NCBI GenBank assembly: GCA_033795365.1
Contig: JARYGU010000015.1
Span: 1-64,000 of the forward strand
DNA: 64,000 bases
DNA from: JARYGU01 sp033795365
GTDB taxonomy: Bacteria > Pseudomonadota > Alphaproteobacteria > Rhizobiales > Rhizobiaceae
Direction: 5' to 3'
Part shown: in pieces, positions 35,243 to 43,951 of the stretch
Position numbering within the stretch: position 1 is the first letter of the stretch
Layout: each line of letters opens with the position of its first letter
Notes under the pieces: model-generated
Database searches by the model: none
Told to the model about the DNA's origin: nothing
What the model saw: the letters and a program-made list of their open reading frames with translations, nothing else
Program-made: the position numbers and the translations under genes

Positions 35243-35275
35243 GGGCGCACCACGGGACTGTCCCGCAACGCGCCC
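35243..35275. terminator. Bidirectional hairpin between convergent genes
   Basis: GGGCGC pairs with GCGCCC, enclosing an inner CGGGAC-TGT-CCCG-type stem. It lies in the 67-base gap between the EamA stop and the convergent RutC-like stop. Suitable to end transcription from both sides. Confidence 0.6.
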
Positions 35276-35297
35276 CGATACTCCCGGCCGCGGGCAA

Positions 35298-35696
35298 TCA
35301 GGAGATGACCGCCGTGGTCGCGATCTCGATGAGGAATTCAGGCTTCACCATGTCCAGCTTCACGCAGAAGCGGGCCGGGAGGATTTCGGGGAAGTACTCG
35401 ACATAGACGGCATTCATCCTGTCGTAATCCGCAAGGTCGCGCAGGAAGATCTGGTTGAACGTCACGTCCGCCATCGTGGCGCCAGCGGTCTCGACGACTT
35501 CCCTGATGCTGTCGAGGACCCTGCGGGTCTGCACTTCGATGTCGCCGACGCCGACGATACTGCCGTCATAGGGATCGGTCGAAAGCATGCCCGCTACATA
35601 GACGTGGTTGCCTGCCTTGATTCCCCAGTTCAGATGGCGCGTCCCGTTCGATGTCTTGCCCTCGACCCAACCCCTTGGATGAATGGGAGTATTCAT
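35298..35696 (-). CDS. rutC: RutC-like RidA-family protein
   Basis: RidA-family protein of 132 aa resembling RutC more than generic RidA. It has VYVAGMLSTDPYDGSIVG, ETAGATMADVTFNQIFLRDL, YVEYFPEILPARFCVKLDMV and a KPEFLIEIATTAVI end that parallels the RutC tail, and the PAR arginine is present. In uracil breakdown RutC protects against or deaminates 3-aminoacrylate. It is transcribed alone, convergent with the rutA operon and divergent from the aldo-keto reductase gene. Confidence 0.85.
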   Translation of the reverse strand: MNTPIHPRGWVEGKTSNGTRHLNWGIKAGNHVYVAGMLSTDPYDGSIVGVGDIEVQTRRVLDSIREVVETAGATMADVTFNQIFLRDLADYDRMNAVYVEYFPEILPARFCVKLDMVKPEFLIEIATTAVIS

Positions 35697-35898
35697 GGTC
35701 CTACCTCGTTTCGCAATGAGGCCGCAGGATCACCGACCCCGGCCCATCATCGACATTAGGGGGGCGGGACACGCCGCGCATGGACATATGCGCACGACTT
35801 CTTGACTGGCGTCCATCCGTTGTTCTCCGGGCCGGCGGCACCTGTTAGGAACGGTCTGCCGGAAACCGGCGACCGTTCCATGCAGACAGGAGGCCCCG

Positions 35899-36903
35899 AT
35901 GAAATACAACTACCTGGGAAAAAGCGGGGTCCGCGTTTCCGAGCTCTGCCTCGGAGGCATGATGTTCGGCGGCGCCACCGACGAGGCGGCGTCGGCGAGC
36001 ATCATCGATTCGGCGCGCGATACGGGCGTCAATTTCATCGACACCGCCGACATGTACAATGGCGGCGAATCCGAGCGCGTCATAGGACGGGCGATCGCCC
36101 GCGACCGGGACCACTGGGTGCTCGCGACCAAGGTCGGCAACCCGATGGGATCGGGGCCGAACGAAAAGGGCATGTCGCGCAAATGGATCATGCAGGCGGT
36201 CGACGCTAGCCTCGAACGGCTCGGCACCGACTATATCGACATTCTCTACATCCACAAGGCAGACTTCGAGGCGCCGCTTTCCGAGATGGTCATCGCCTTC
36301 GCCGACCTGATCCGCATGGGCAAGATCACCTATTTCGGCATCTCCAACTTCAAATCCTGGCGGATGGCGGAGACGGTCCACCTGTCGCAGCAGGCCGGAA
36401 TCCAGGGACCGGTCGCCACCCAGCCGCTCTACAATCTCGTCAACCGCGAGGCCGAGCTGGAGCACCTGCCCGCAGCCGCCCACTTCGGCCTCGGCGTCGT
36501 CTCCTACAGCCCGCTGGCGCGCGGCATCCTGACGGGAAAGTACAAGCCGAACGCCACGCCGGACGCGGGCTCCCGCGCCGGGCGCGGCGATGTGCGCATG
36601 ATGGAGGCCGAATGGCGGCCGGAATCGCTGCTCGTCGCCGAAAGGCTGAAGCAATATGCCGCCGACAAGGGCGCCAGGCCCGCGCATATCGCGCAGCAAT
36701 GGGTCATGCGCAACCGGCTCGTCACCTCGACCATTGTCGGCCCGCGCACCTTCGAGCAATGGCAGGATTATCTCGATGCGCTCGAATACGCCTACGATAT
36801 CGAGGACGAACGCTTTATCGACCTTCTGGTTTCTCCCGGCAAGACATCCACGCTCGCCCCTTTCGATCCGCATCATCCGGTCGAAGGGCGTCTCGTGTTC
36901 TGA
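35899..36903 (+). CDS. Aldo-keto reductase
   Basis: NADPH-dependent oxidoreductase of 334 aa, TIM-barrel AKR family (YajO/Tas-like). The catalytic tetrad can be seen: Asp and Tyr in NFIDTADMYNGGESE, Lys in LATKVGNPMG and His in YIDILYIHKADFE. The C-terminal NADPH-binding segment STIVGPRTFEQWQD is present. In this island it could reduce the semialdehyde released after ring opening, taking the place of the absent RutE; this is inference. It is followed 20 bases later by the nitroreductase gene. Confidence 0.88.
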   Translation: MKYNYLGKSGVRVSELCLGGMMFGGATDEAASASIIDSARDTGVNFIDTADMYNGGESERVIGRAIARDRDHWVLATKVGNPMGSGPNEKGMSRKWIMQAVDASLERLGTDYIDILYIHKADFEAPLSEMVIAFADLIRMGKITYFGISNFKSWRMAETVHLSQQAGIQGPVATQPLYNLVNREAELEHLPAAAHFGLGVVSYSPLARGILTGKYKPNATPDAGSRAGRGDVRMMEAEWRPESLLVAERLKQYAADKGARPAHIAQQWVMRNRLVTSTIVGPRTFEQWQDYLDALEYAYDIEDERFIDLLVSPGKTSTLAPFDPHHPVEGRLVF

Positions 36904-36923
36904 GCCGCATTCAAGAGGATACT

Positions 36924-37535
36924 ATGGCCAACGCTTTCATGGACGTGCTGGAAAAACGTCGCTCGCAATATTCGCTGGGAAGGAACCTGCCGATTCCGGC
37001 CGTCGAGGCCGAAGCGCTCATTCGCAAGGCCGTGCGCCTCGCACCTTCTTCCTACAATTCCCAGAGCTCGCGCGTTCTCGTCCTGTTCGGGAAGCATAGC
37101 GAGAGGTTCTGGAGCATCACGACCGAATGCCTGCGCGAGATCGTTCCGTCCGGCTCCTTCGCCTCGACGGAGGCGCGAATGAAGGCTTTCGCGGCAGGCG
37201 CCGGCACGGTCTTGTTCTACGAGGACCAGAACGCCGTGCAGGAGCTGCAGAAGAAATACCCGCTTTATGCCGATAATTTTCCCGCCTTTTCCGAACAGTC
37301 CGGCGGAATGGCCCAGTTCGCCGTCTGGTCGGCTCTGGCGAGCGTGGATATCGGCGCAAGCCTGCAACATTACAATCCGCTCATCGACGATCAAGTTGCC
37401 GCGACCTGGAACATTCCGTCGAACTGGAAGCTGCGCGCCCAGATGCCGTTCGGTTCGAACGAAAAGATGCTGTCGCCGAAATCCTTCGTCGATGACGGCG
37501 TCCGTATACGCGTCCTGCACGCCGAAGCGGACTGA
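36924..37535 (+). CDS. Nitroreductase-family flavoprotein (Frm2/Hbn1-like)
   Basis: FMN oxidoreductase of 203 aa. The N-terminus (LEKRRSQYSLGRNLPI, APSSYNSQSSRVLVLFGKHS) and GGMAQFAVWSALASVDIGAS resemble the Frm2/Hbn1 subgroup of nitroreductases more than RutE. ATG 36924 has AGAGG upstream, and it is cotranscribed with the aldo-keto reductase. A reducing role in the pathway is plausible; the exact reaction is unknown. Confidence 0.85.
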   Translation: MANAFMDVLEKRRSQYSLGRNLPIPAVEAEALIRKAVRLAPSSYNSQSSRVLVLFGKHSERFWSITTECLREIVPSGSFASTEARMKAFAAGAGTVLFYEDQNAVQELQKKYPLYADNFPAFSEQSGGMAQFAVWSALASVDIGASLQHYNPLIDDQVAATWNIPSNWKLRAQMPFGSNEKMLSPKSFVDDGVRIRVLHAEAD

Positions 37536-38045
37536 TCCTTGGCGTCGTGATCGCATTACTGCCGGCACTTTCTGATGGCGTCGCTGCGCTATAAGGAGCC
37601 CAATGTTGTGTAAGGGTGTGTAGTCACGAAGTTCCAGAACGGGGCGGAATTTTCAACATTTGCCGATCGACGATAGGGACAAGGCGTCAACGCGAGGCGT
37701 GGAAAAGTCAGGCGGCATAGGGCAGGCTGGTTTTCCAGTTCGTGCCTCGGTCGTCCTGTCCTTGAACTCTTCGACCGTGTCATCCCTGCCGGTTTTGGTC
37801 CGGGTCTTGGCCAGGTTGGTATGGGCCGAGTAACCGCCAACTGCAGGATGCCGCTGAATCCGGTGAGATGCCACGCCACGCAATCGGCGCCTCTGCTGTT
37901 ATCAAAGCGATAGGCAACCATCGGCGGGCTGGTTTCGCCGTATGCGGAAGTCGACCGGCTGGCACGACAGGTAGACCATCACGCCGGAAGCTATCATGCC
38001 CTACGGACCAGACGGAACGGCCTCATGATCCCAGGGTTCCTGACC
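37536..38045. other. Gap with mobile-element debris
   Basis: 510 bases between the nitroreductase stop and the tauC stop. The minus strand carries an IS66 tnpB remnant (37902-37997). The remaining sequence has no credible gene on either strand. It marks the border between the pyrimidine island and the taurine cluster. Confidence 0.5.
37902..37997 (-). pseudogene. IS66-family TnpB remnant
   Basis: From an ATG at 37997 the minus strand reads MIASGVMVYLSCQPVDFR, which matches the N-terminus of IS66 TnpB proteins (SGVKVYLAxQPVDFRKG). The match breaks after DFR at about 37944 and the frame stops at 37902. Only this fragment is left, so it is a relic of an IS66 insertion. Confidence 0.55.
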
Positions 38046-38900
38046 CTAGACTTTGCCTCGCCACGGGACCAATTTCTTCTCCAGCCAGCGCATTGCGAAT
38101 TCGAAGGCGATCGCGAAGAAACCAATGACGAAAATGCCCATTAACACGATGTCCGTGCGCAGAAAATTCGAGGCGTTCAGGACCATCTGCCCTACACCGG
38201 TCGAGGCTGCGACCATCTCGGCGGCAACCAGCGTCGTCCAGCCGACGCCCATTCCGATCCTCAAGCCAACGAGAATATCGGGGAGTGCGGCCGGGAGAAC
38301 GACGAAGCAAAGAAGTTGCAGGCGACTGGCACCGAGCGCACGTGCAGCGTTGATCTGGTCAGACGAGGCGGCCAGAACCCCGGCACGGGCGGCCAGCGCC
38401 ACGGGTGCGAAACAGGCGAGAAAGATCAGCAGAACCTTGGACGTCTCTCCAATCCCAAACCAGATGATGACCAGCGGCAGGTAGGCGAGCGGCGGCAGCG
38501 GACGATAGAACTCGATGAACGGGTCGAGCATGGCGCGGATTGCCGGACTGATGCCCATCGCGAGACCGACAGGAATTCCTATCAGCGCAGCCAGGAGGAA
38601 GGCAAAGATCACGCGGAAAAGGCTCATCGCGACGTGCTCTGTCAGAGGAGCTCCGTCGATCTTGCCGTAAATCGCGTCTGAAAACGCTTGCAGAACCGTC
38701 TCGGGCTTCGGTAGGAACAGCGGCTTCACCAAGCCGAGATGCGTGACAACCATCCAGACGGCAAGCATGGACAACACCATCAGCAAGCTGATCAGCCCAA
38801 TCTGCACACCGCTCAGCGTGCCTGTTTTGGCGCGGGCTGTCTCGGGGCGCTGTCCGGTCGCGGCTGTAGGCACCTGCTCGCTGGAGGATGCGTCGCTCAT
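38046..38900 (-). CDS. tauC: Taurine-type ABC permease
   Basis: BPD-type inner-membrane permease of 284 aa with a hydrophilic N-terminal extension and six helices. The EAA loop reads ARALGASRLQLLCFVVLPAA near residue 195. Its ATG overlaps the ATPase stop by four bases. It belongs to the taurine/nitrate/sulfonate class, and the surrounding aminotransferase and TauR-like regulator make taurine the likely substrate. Confidence 0.88.
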   Translation of the reverse strand: MSDASSSEQVPTAATGQRPETARAKTGTLSGVQIGLISLLMVLSMLAVWMVVTHLGLVKPLFLPKPETVLQAFSDAIYGKIDGAPLTEHVAMSLFRVIFAFLLAALIGIPVGLAMGISPAIRAMLDPFIEFYRPLPPLAYLPLVIIWFGIGETSKVLLIFLACFAPVALAARAGVLAASSDQINAARALGASRLQLLCFVVLPAALPDILVGLRIGMGVGWTTLVAAEMVAASTGVGQMVLNASNFLRTDIVLMGIFVIGFFAIAFEFAMRWLEKKLVPWRGKV

Positions 38901-39685
38901 GCTGCATCCCGTGACAGGTCGTTTCCCTTATGGATGGCAGCAAGCACCTCCTCGCGAACAGCAATAAAGTCCGGCGAAGACTTGACCGCTCGAGCATTTT
39001 TGGTTTCGAGAAAGCGTCTGCTGAAGTCCAGCGGCATCACCCTTGCGATTCGGCCCGGTCTCGGCGTCATGATGATCAGTTTCGTAGCCAGAAAAATTGC
39101 TTCCTCGACATCATGCGTGATGAAGAAGGCCATCTTGCTGGTCTTGGCCCACACGGCCAGGATCAGTTCCTGCACTTGCTCGCGGGTGAAGGCGTCAAGT
39201 GCTCCGAGCGGCTCATCCATCAGCAGCATTCGAGGATCTGCGGCGAGCGCCCTGGCGATGCCAACTCGCTGCTGCATGCCACCTGAAAGCTCATAGATCT
39301 TCTTGTCGGCGAAGCCATCGAGGCTGACCAGATCCAGCATGTGACGCGCACGCTCAAGCCGATCCGTTTTTGGCATCCCCTGCATTCTCAGTCCAAACGC
39401 AACGTTCTCAACGACCGACAGCCAGGGCATCAATGCGTGGCGCTGAAAAACGACGCCGCGATCGGCGCCGGGTTTCGTGATGTGTTTACCGTCAATGAGG
39501 ATCGTTCCATCCGTCACCGGCTGGAAGCCAGCGATGCAGGAAAGAAGCGTCGTCTTGCCGCAGCCGGAAGCACCGAGCGCCACTACAAATTCGCCGGGCT
39601 CGATATCGAGATCGATCCGCGACAGTGCGACGGTCCCGCTCTCGCCTTCTCCGTAGTGGACGCTCACATTGCGTATCTGAAGCAT
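38897..39685 (-). CDS. tauB: Taurine-type ABC importer ATPase
   Basis: ATPase of 262 aa: Walker A LGASGCGKTT, Q-loop VFQRHALMPWL, signature LSGGMQQRVGIARAL, Walker B MLLMDEPLGALDAFT, switch His in FFITHDVEEA. ATG 39685 has GGAG 9 bases upstream; the much longer frame to 39967 reads through the tauA gene antisense and is not real. It is the middle gene of tauABC. Confidence 0.9.
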   Translation of the reverse strand: MLQIRNVSVHYGEGESGTVALSRIDLDIEPGEFVVALGASGCGKTTLLSCIAGFQPVTDGTILIDGKHITKPGADRGVVFQRHALMPWLSVVENVAFGLRMQGMPKTDRLERARHMLDLVSLDGFADKKIYELSGGMQQRVGIARALAADPRMLLMDEPLGALDAFTREQVQELILAVWAKTSKMAFFITHDVEEAIFLATKLIIMTPRPGRIARVMPLDFSRRFLETKNARAVKSSPDFIAVREEVLAAIHKGNDLSRDAA

Positions 39686-39750
39686 CAGGCATCGCTCCGT
39701 CAAAGGCTGCACCGGACCGAAACGTTCGGTCCGGTCTGGAAGGACTCGAC

Positions 39751-40755
39751 TTACTTGGCTGCCTTCACATATTGGTCGGTGACAAACGCTGCGTAATCGG
39801 GAGCGAGATCGGTTACGCGTCCCTGTTCCTTCAGGAACTCCGAGGTCGATTGAAGCGCTTTGGCTGCGCCGCCGCCAAGCCAAGCCGCAGACGCCTGTTC
39901 GTCGAGCGTGAGAAACTTGTAGGCAGCCATGCCGGCGAGAACATCCGCAGCATTCGCGCCGGTCCATTTAACAATGGCGCGAACTTCCGGCGAATCCGGC
40001 GTCCAGGAGGCGTGGTTCTTGGCATAGTCTGCATCGGATGCGGCAAGCAGCTTGACGAATTTCGTCATGAAGTCAGCGTTGGCGCCGGCGAATTCGTCCG
40101 TCACAACGATCCCATCAAAGGTCGCCTTTCCTTTCTCCGCGAAATCGCCCGCACTTGCGATAACGGTGCCGCTTTTTTTAGCGACATCGAGAACCGGTGC
40201 CCAGATAAACGTCGCATCTATGTCACCGCGCTCCCAGGCGGCAGCAATTTCCGGCGGCCGCATGTTGAGCAGCTTCACGTCGCTGGAAGAAAGACCGACT
40301 TCGGACAGAGCGTACATCAGCTGATAGTGAGAGGTGGAAACGAACGGGACGGCAATGGTCTTTCCCTTCAGATCGGCGATCGTCTTGATGCCGCTTCCGT
40401 TGCGGGCAACGAGCTGCTCGGCATTCGCGATATCATCGAGAATCCAGAATAGCTTGATGGGAAGCCCCTGGGATGCTGCGGCCGCGATCGGCGAGGAGCC
40501 GGCTTCTCCGATGTTAACGTCGCCAGAAGACATGGCGCGGATGACATCGCCGCCACCCCCGAATTTGACCCATTTGATCTGGTAGCCGGTCTCCTGCTCC
40601 AGCTTTCCTGATTCCATAAGGATGCGGATGGGCGTCATCATGTCCTGATAGGCGAATGTCACGCTCTTGTCCTCGGCGGTTGCGGTGAAAGAAACACCGA
40701 AAACAACGCTGCACGTTACAGCCATGGACGCAAATGCATTGCTCAGGCGGTTCAT
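39751..40755 (-). CDS. tauA: Taurine-binding periplasmic protein
   Basis: Receptor of 334 aa with signal peptide (MNRLSNAFASMAVTCSVVFG, then TATAEDKSV). TauA-like features are VTFAYQDMMTPIRILMESGK, KWVKFGGGGDVIRAMSSGDV, GSSPIAAAASQGLPI and PFVSTSHYQLMYAL. ATG 40755 is chosen over GTG 40764 because GGAG is then 8 bases upstream. It heads the tauABC operon and is divergent from the TauE-like exporter. Repeated CTGG-type half-sites lie in the shared promoter region. Confidence 0.9.
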   Translation of the reverse strand: MNRLSNAFASMAVTCSVVFGVSFTATAEDKSVTFAYQDMMTPIRILMESGKLEQETGYQIKWVKFGGGGDVIRAMSSGDVNIGEAGSSPIAAAASQGLPIKLFWILDDIANAEQLVARNGSGIKTIADLKGKTIAVPFVSTSHYQLMYALSEVGLSSSDVKLLNMRPPEIAAAWERGDIDATFIWAPVLDVAKKSGTVIASAGDFAEKGKATFDGIVVTDEFAGANADFMTKFVKLLAASDADYAKNHASWTPDSPEVRAIVKWTGANAADVLAGMAAYKFLTLDEQASAAWLGGGAAKALQSTSEFLKEQGRVTDLAPDYAAFVTDQYVKAAK

Positions 40756-40852
40756 GAACTTCACTCCTTGAAGGGGACCGGAAAGACACCCGTATTAAGC
40801 GTGAAGCAATTGCCGTGCCGAAAGAGCCAGTTGCAGCGATTTTGCCGGCCAT

Positions 40853-40903
40853 CTGGCCCAGTGGCGATGCACTGGTCCCATTATTGATCGCTTCTGGCTC
40901 TGA
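40853..40903. promoter_or_regulatory. Direct CTGG-type repeats upstream of tauA (possible TauR sites)
   Basis: CTGGCCCAGT (40853), CTGGTCCCAT (40872) and CTGGCTCTGA (40894) lie in one orientation at 19- and 22-base spacing in the tauA/isfE divergent region. CTGGTTCCAT (44021) and CTGGACCTAC (44043), also 22 bases apart, lie upstream of the aminotransferase gene. MocR/TauR-type regulators bind direct repeats with about two helical turns of spacing. The assignment to the local regulator is inference. Confidence 0.45.
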
Positions 40904-40976
40904 CCCCTATCGCTTCGCTTCCATAAACCGATCCGCAGATGCTGTTTTGGAGCCACCCTTGGCTCTGGAGGTTTGG

Positions 40977-41720
40977 ATGGATACGCTGGCTATTGCGATG
41001 GTCACGATCGGCGCGGGTGCGTTCCGGGGCGTGACGGGATTTGGCTACGCGATGGTGGCCTCGCTCGGCATCTCCGGGGCATTGATGCTTCCCGCCCTCA
41101 GCGTCCCTTTCATCCTGTTCAACGACCTGCTGCTCACGGCCTTCACCTTACTCGATCGCAAGCATGGCCCGGTCGATTGGGTCGCGGGGCGCATACTGCT
41201 TCTGTCCGGCCTTTGCGGGGCATTGTGCGGAGGGTTGCTTGCGGCCCGCCTCGATGAGAACATCGCCCGGGTGATGGTCGCTTGCTTCGTCGCCCTCGCA
41301 GCCTGCGTCGCATTGATCCGAAACCCGCCTGGTTGGCTGGCCAGTCGGCCCTTTGGCATGCTGTTCGGTTTTGCTGTGGGGCTTCTCCTTTCGGCTTTTG
41401 CGGTCGGCGGACCGTTGGCTGCCGCTTGGTTGCTGGCGGGTGGAACGCAGCGGACCCATGTCCGGGGCACGTTGGCGGTATTCTTCGGCGCGATCGATCT
41501 GGCCAGTCTGGTCAGCCGGCTTTTCATCGGTACGATCGATCTGCGGCTTATGGGACTGCTCGCCTTCTACTGCCCGTTGACGCTCGCCGGCTTCGGTGTC
41601 GGCTACCTCATATCGCGCCATGTGACGCCGGACGTCTGGCATAGAATATCCTCCGGCGGCCTGGTCCTGATTGCCGCTATCGGCCTTATCCAAGCAATAG
41701 GCGCATTGGCTGCCGTTTGA
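40977..41720 (+). CDS. isfE: TauE/SafE-family exporter (isethionate/sulfite exporter candidate)
   Basis: Integral membrane protein of 247 aa with about eight helices in the TauE/SafE (DUF81) family. It has AFRGVTGFGYAMVASLGISG at the start and VGLLLSAFAVGGPLAAAWLL in the second half, the two repeated family motifs. ATG 40977 has GGAGG 5 bases upstream; the longer frame to 40815 covers the promoter region. The family exports sulfite, sulfoacetate or isethionate. Next to a sulfoacetaldehyde-reductase-like SDR, isethionate export (IsfE role) fits best. Confidence 0.78.
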   Translation: MDTLAIAMVTIGAGAFRGVTGFGYAMVASLGISGALMLPALSVPFILFNDLLLTAFTLLDRKHGPVDWVAGRILLLSGLCGALCGGLLAARLDENIARVMVACFVALAACVALIRNPPGWLASRPFGMLFGFAVGLLLSAFAVGGPLAAAWLLAGGTQRTHVRGTLAVFFGAIDLASLVSRLFIGTIDLRLMGLLAFYCPLTLAGFGVGYLISRHVTPDVWHRISSGGLVLIAAIGLIQAIGALAAV

Positions 41721-41740
41721 TCCCTCGAAAGGAACGCATC

Positions 41741-42502
41741 ATGTCCAAAATCGCTTTCATCACCGGCGCGACCTCCGGCTTTGGCCAGGCCATAGCCCGC
41801 CGCTTCGTAGCCGAAGGCTGGAGCGTCATTGTTACAGGACGAAGAAAAGATCGCCTCGATCAATTGGTCAACGAACTGGGAGGCACCAGGCGTGCTTTTG
41901 GTCTTTGCTTCGACATCAGAGATGAAACGGCGATGCGCGATGCACTCCAGTCGCTTCCGCCGGAGCTTCATGCGATCGACGCGTTGGTCAACAATGCGGG
42001 TCTCGCGCTCGGCACGGGGCCGGCCAACATATGTGACCTTGCCGAATGGAAGACGATGATCGACACCAACGTAACGGGTCTCGTCACCATCACCCGGCTT
42101 CTTCTTGAAACGCTGATTGCGCGTCGCGGGCTCGTGGTCAATCTCGCGTCGATCGCCGCGAGCTGGCCCTATCCGGGCGGCAATGTCTATGGTGGCACCA
42201 AGGCCTTCGTCCGTCAGTTCTCGCTGGGTCTGCGCAGCGACCTGTCGAGCCAGGGCGTACGCGTGACATCGATCGAGCCGGGGCTCTCGGAGAGCGAATT
42301 CACCCTCGTGCGCACCGGGGGCGATCAAGCCTCGCATGACAGATTGTACCAAGGCGCCAATCCGCTGCAGCCGGAGGATATCGCGGAGACTGTCTACTGG
42401 GTCTCCTGCCAGCCATCACATGTCAACATCAACAGCGTCGAGATCATGCCTGTCAGTCAATCCTGGGCGCCGTTCCAGGTTCATCGGGAAAAGCGCGTCT
42501 GA
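41741..42502 (+). CDS. isfD: Short-chain dehydrogenase, sulfoacetaldehyde reductase (IsfD)-like
   Basis: NADPH-type SDR of 253 aa, YdfG/IsfD group. Cofactor motif TGATSGFG (residues 8-15), NNAG at about 85-88, and the catalytic set Asn111, Ser138 (NLASIAAS), Tyr151 and Lys155 (VYGGTKAF). ATG 41741 has GAAAGGA upstream. IsfD reduces sulfoacetaldehyde, the product of taurine transamination, to isethionate. YdfG-type enzymes also oxidise serine or allo-threonine, but the location between a TauE-type exporter and a taurine-type aminotransferase supports the IsfD role. Confidence 0.8.
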   Translation: MSKIAFITGATSGFGQAIARRFVAEGWSVIVTGRRKDRLDQLVNELGGTRRAFGLCFDIRDETAMRDALQSLPPELHAIDALVNNAGLALGTGPANICDLAEWKTMIDTNVTGLVTITRLLLETLIARRGLVVNLASIAASWPYPGGNVYGGTKAFVRQFSLGLRSDLSSQGVRVTSIEPGLSESEFTLVRTGGDQASHDRLYQGANPLQPEDIAETVYWVSCQPSHVNINSVEIMPVSQSWAPFQVHREKRV

Positions 42503-42568
42503 TCGACGGACGGAACAAAGGCTCGGCAGCCATTTCCGAGCCTTTGAACTGGATCAGAGCCGTAATCC

Positions 42569-43951
42569 TCAGCCGAACACCTTCGTCAAAGCCCGATCGA
42601 CGGCCGACGTGATCGTGTCGATGTCCGACGACGACGCGATTAGCGCGGGACTGAAGCAAAGGGTATTGTTCAACCCCGGCAGCGAGCGGTTCGTCGCGCC
42701 GATGATGACGCCTTCGCTCATGCAGGCGCCGACCACCGCCTGAACCTGCTTTTCCTCCACGGGCGTCTTCGACTGCCGGTCGCTGACCAGTTCCGCGCCG
42801 CAGAAAAGACCCAGACCGCGGACGTCGCCGATTACGGAGTGGCGATCTTGCATTTCCCGCAGGTTGGTGAGCATCCGCTCGCCCATGCGGGTGGTGTTTT
42901 CCAGCAATTGCTCGTCCTCGATGATCCGCATATTCTCGAGAGCGGCGACAGGCCCCGCCACACAGCCGCCGAACGTCGATATGTCCCTGAAAAACGACAT
43001 CGGATCTGACGGGTCATCCTTGAAGAGGTCGAAGACCTTTTCATTGGTGACGGTGCAGGAAATGGCCGCGTAGCCAGAGGCCACACCCTTTGCCATGGTC
43101 ACGAAATCAGGCTCGACGCCGAAATGCTGATAGCCGAACCATTTGCCCGTGCGCCCGACACCGCAGACGACCTCGTCGATGTGAAGGAGAATGTCGTAGC
43201 GTCGGCAGATGGCCTGCACTTTCTCCCAATAGCCTTCCGGTGGAACAATGACACCGCCACCTGCAGTCACGGGTTCGAGGCAGAGTGCACCGATGGTCTC
43301 CGGACCTTCCCGCAGAATGACCTCTTCGATCGCCTCCGCGGCACGCTCGCCATAATTGGCAATCTCGCCATACTGACCGCGGTATTCGAGGCAGTGAGGC
43401 ACCTCGACGAAACCGGGCGGCAGCGGCCCATACTGCTCGCGCCGCTCCGGCTGGCCGGCGGCCGCAAGGGTGCCGAGGGTCGTCCCATGGTAGTCTCGTT
43501 CGCGGTAAAGGATCTTGTACTTTCGTCCCCCATGATGGCGATGCGAAATCTGCCGCACCATCTTGAAGACCTTTTCATTCGCCTCGGATCCCGAATTGGA
43601 GTAGTAGACGCGGCTCATGCCCGGCATCTTCCCGATAAGTTTTTGCGCGAAAAGCGCGCCAGGGATCGAGCCGGCCGAATTCGCAAAGTAGTTCAGCTTG
43701 ACCAACTGATCGCGTACGGCATCTGCGATGCTTTCCCGGCCAAACCCGACGTTGACGGTCCACACGCCGCCCGAGACCGCATCCAGATATTCGCGACCCG
43801 TCGCGTCCCAGAGCCGCATGCCGCGGCCTTCGACGAAAATGCGCGGATCGACGGTTTCGAACGTTTTGTGCTGTGCCAGGTGATGCCAGACGTGAGCGCG
43901 ATCTGCCTCGATCACGGCCCGGATGTCATTGGGTTGTATGGCCGAATTCAC
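42569..43951 (-). CDS. tpa: Class III aminotransferase, taurine:pyruvate aminotransferase-like
   Basis: PLP enzyme of 460 aa. Motifs in order: YYSNSGSEANEKVFKMVRQI, YHGTTLGTLAAAGQ, LHIDEVVCGVGRTGKWFG (Asp), DFVTMAKGVASGYAAIS (Schiff-base Lys) and ISTFGGCVAGPVAALENM. The GTG start at 43951 has AAGGAGG exactly 6 bases upstream; ORF extension to 44014 is not needed. It would transfer the amino group of taurine to pyruvate to give sulfoacetaldehyde and alanine. It lies 105 bases downstream of the TauR-like gene, with tauABC and isfD/isfE next door. Confidence 0.85.
   Translation of the reverse strand: MNSAIQPNDIRAVIEADRAHVWHHLAQHKTFETVDPRIFVEGRGMRLWDATGREYLDAVSGGVWTVNVGFGRESIADAVRDQLVKLNYFANSAGSIPGALFAQKLIGKMPGMSRVYYSNSGSEANEKVFKMVRQISHRHHGGRKYKILYRERDYHGTTLGTLAAAGQPERREQYGPLPPGFVEVPHCLEYRGQYGEIANYGERAAEAIEEVILREGPETIGALCLEPVTAGGGVIVPPEGYWEKVQAICRRYDILLHIDEVVCGVGRTGKWFGYQHFGVEPDFVTMAKGVASGYAAISCTVTNEKVFDLFKDDPSDPMSFFRDISTFGGCVAGPVAALENMRIIEDEQLLENTTRMGERMLTNLREMQDRHSVIGDVRGLGLFCGAELVSDRQSKTPVEEKQVQAVVGACMSEGVIIGATNRSLPGLNNTLCFSPALIASSSDIDTITSAVDRALTKVFG

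Noticed and set aside
36924..37535. RutE assignment for the nitroreductase
   Set aside because: It shares the fold, but the APSSYNSQSSRVLVLFGKHS and GGMAQFAVWSALA motifs fit the Frm2/Hbn1 group, not RutE.
37589..37921. 110-codon minus-strand frame in the gap before tauC
   Set aside because: No ribosome site, no family resemblance, Pro/Arg/Thr-rich composition; treated as part of the IS debris.
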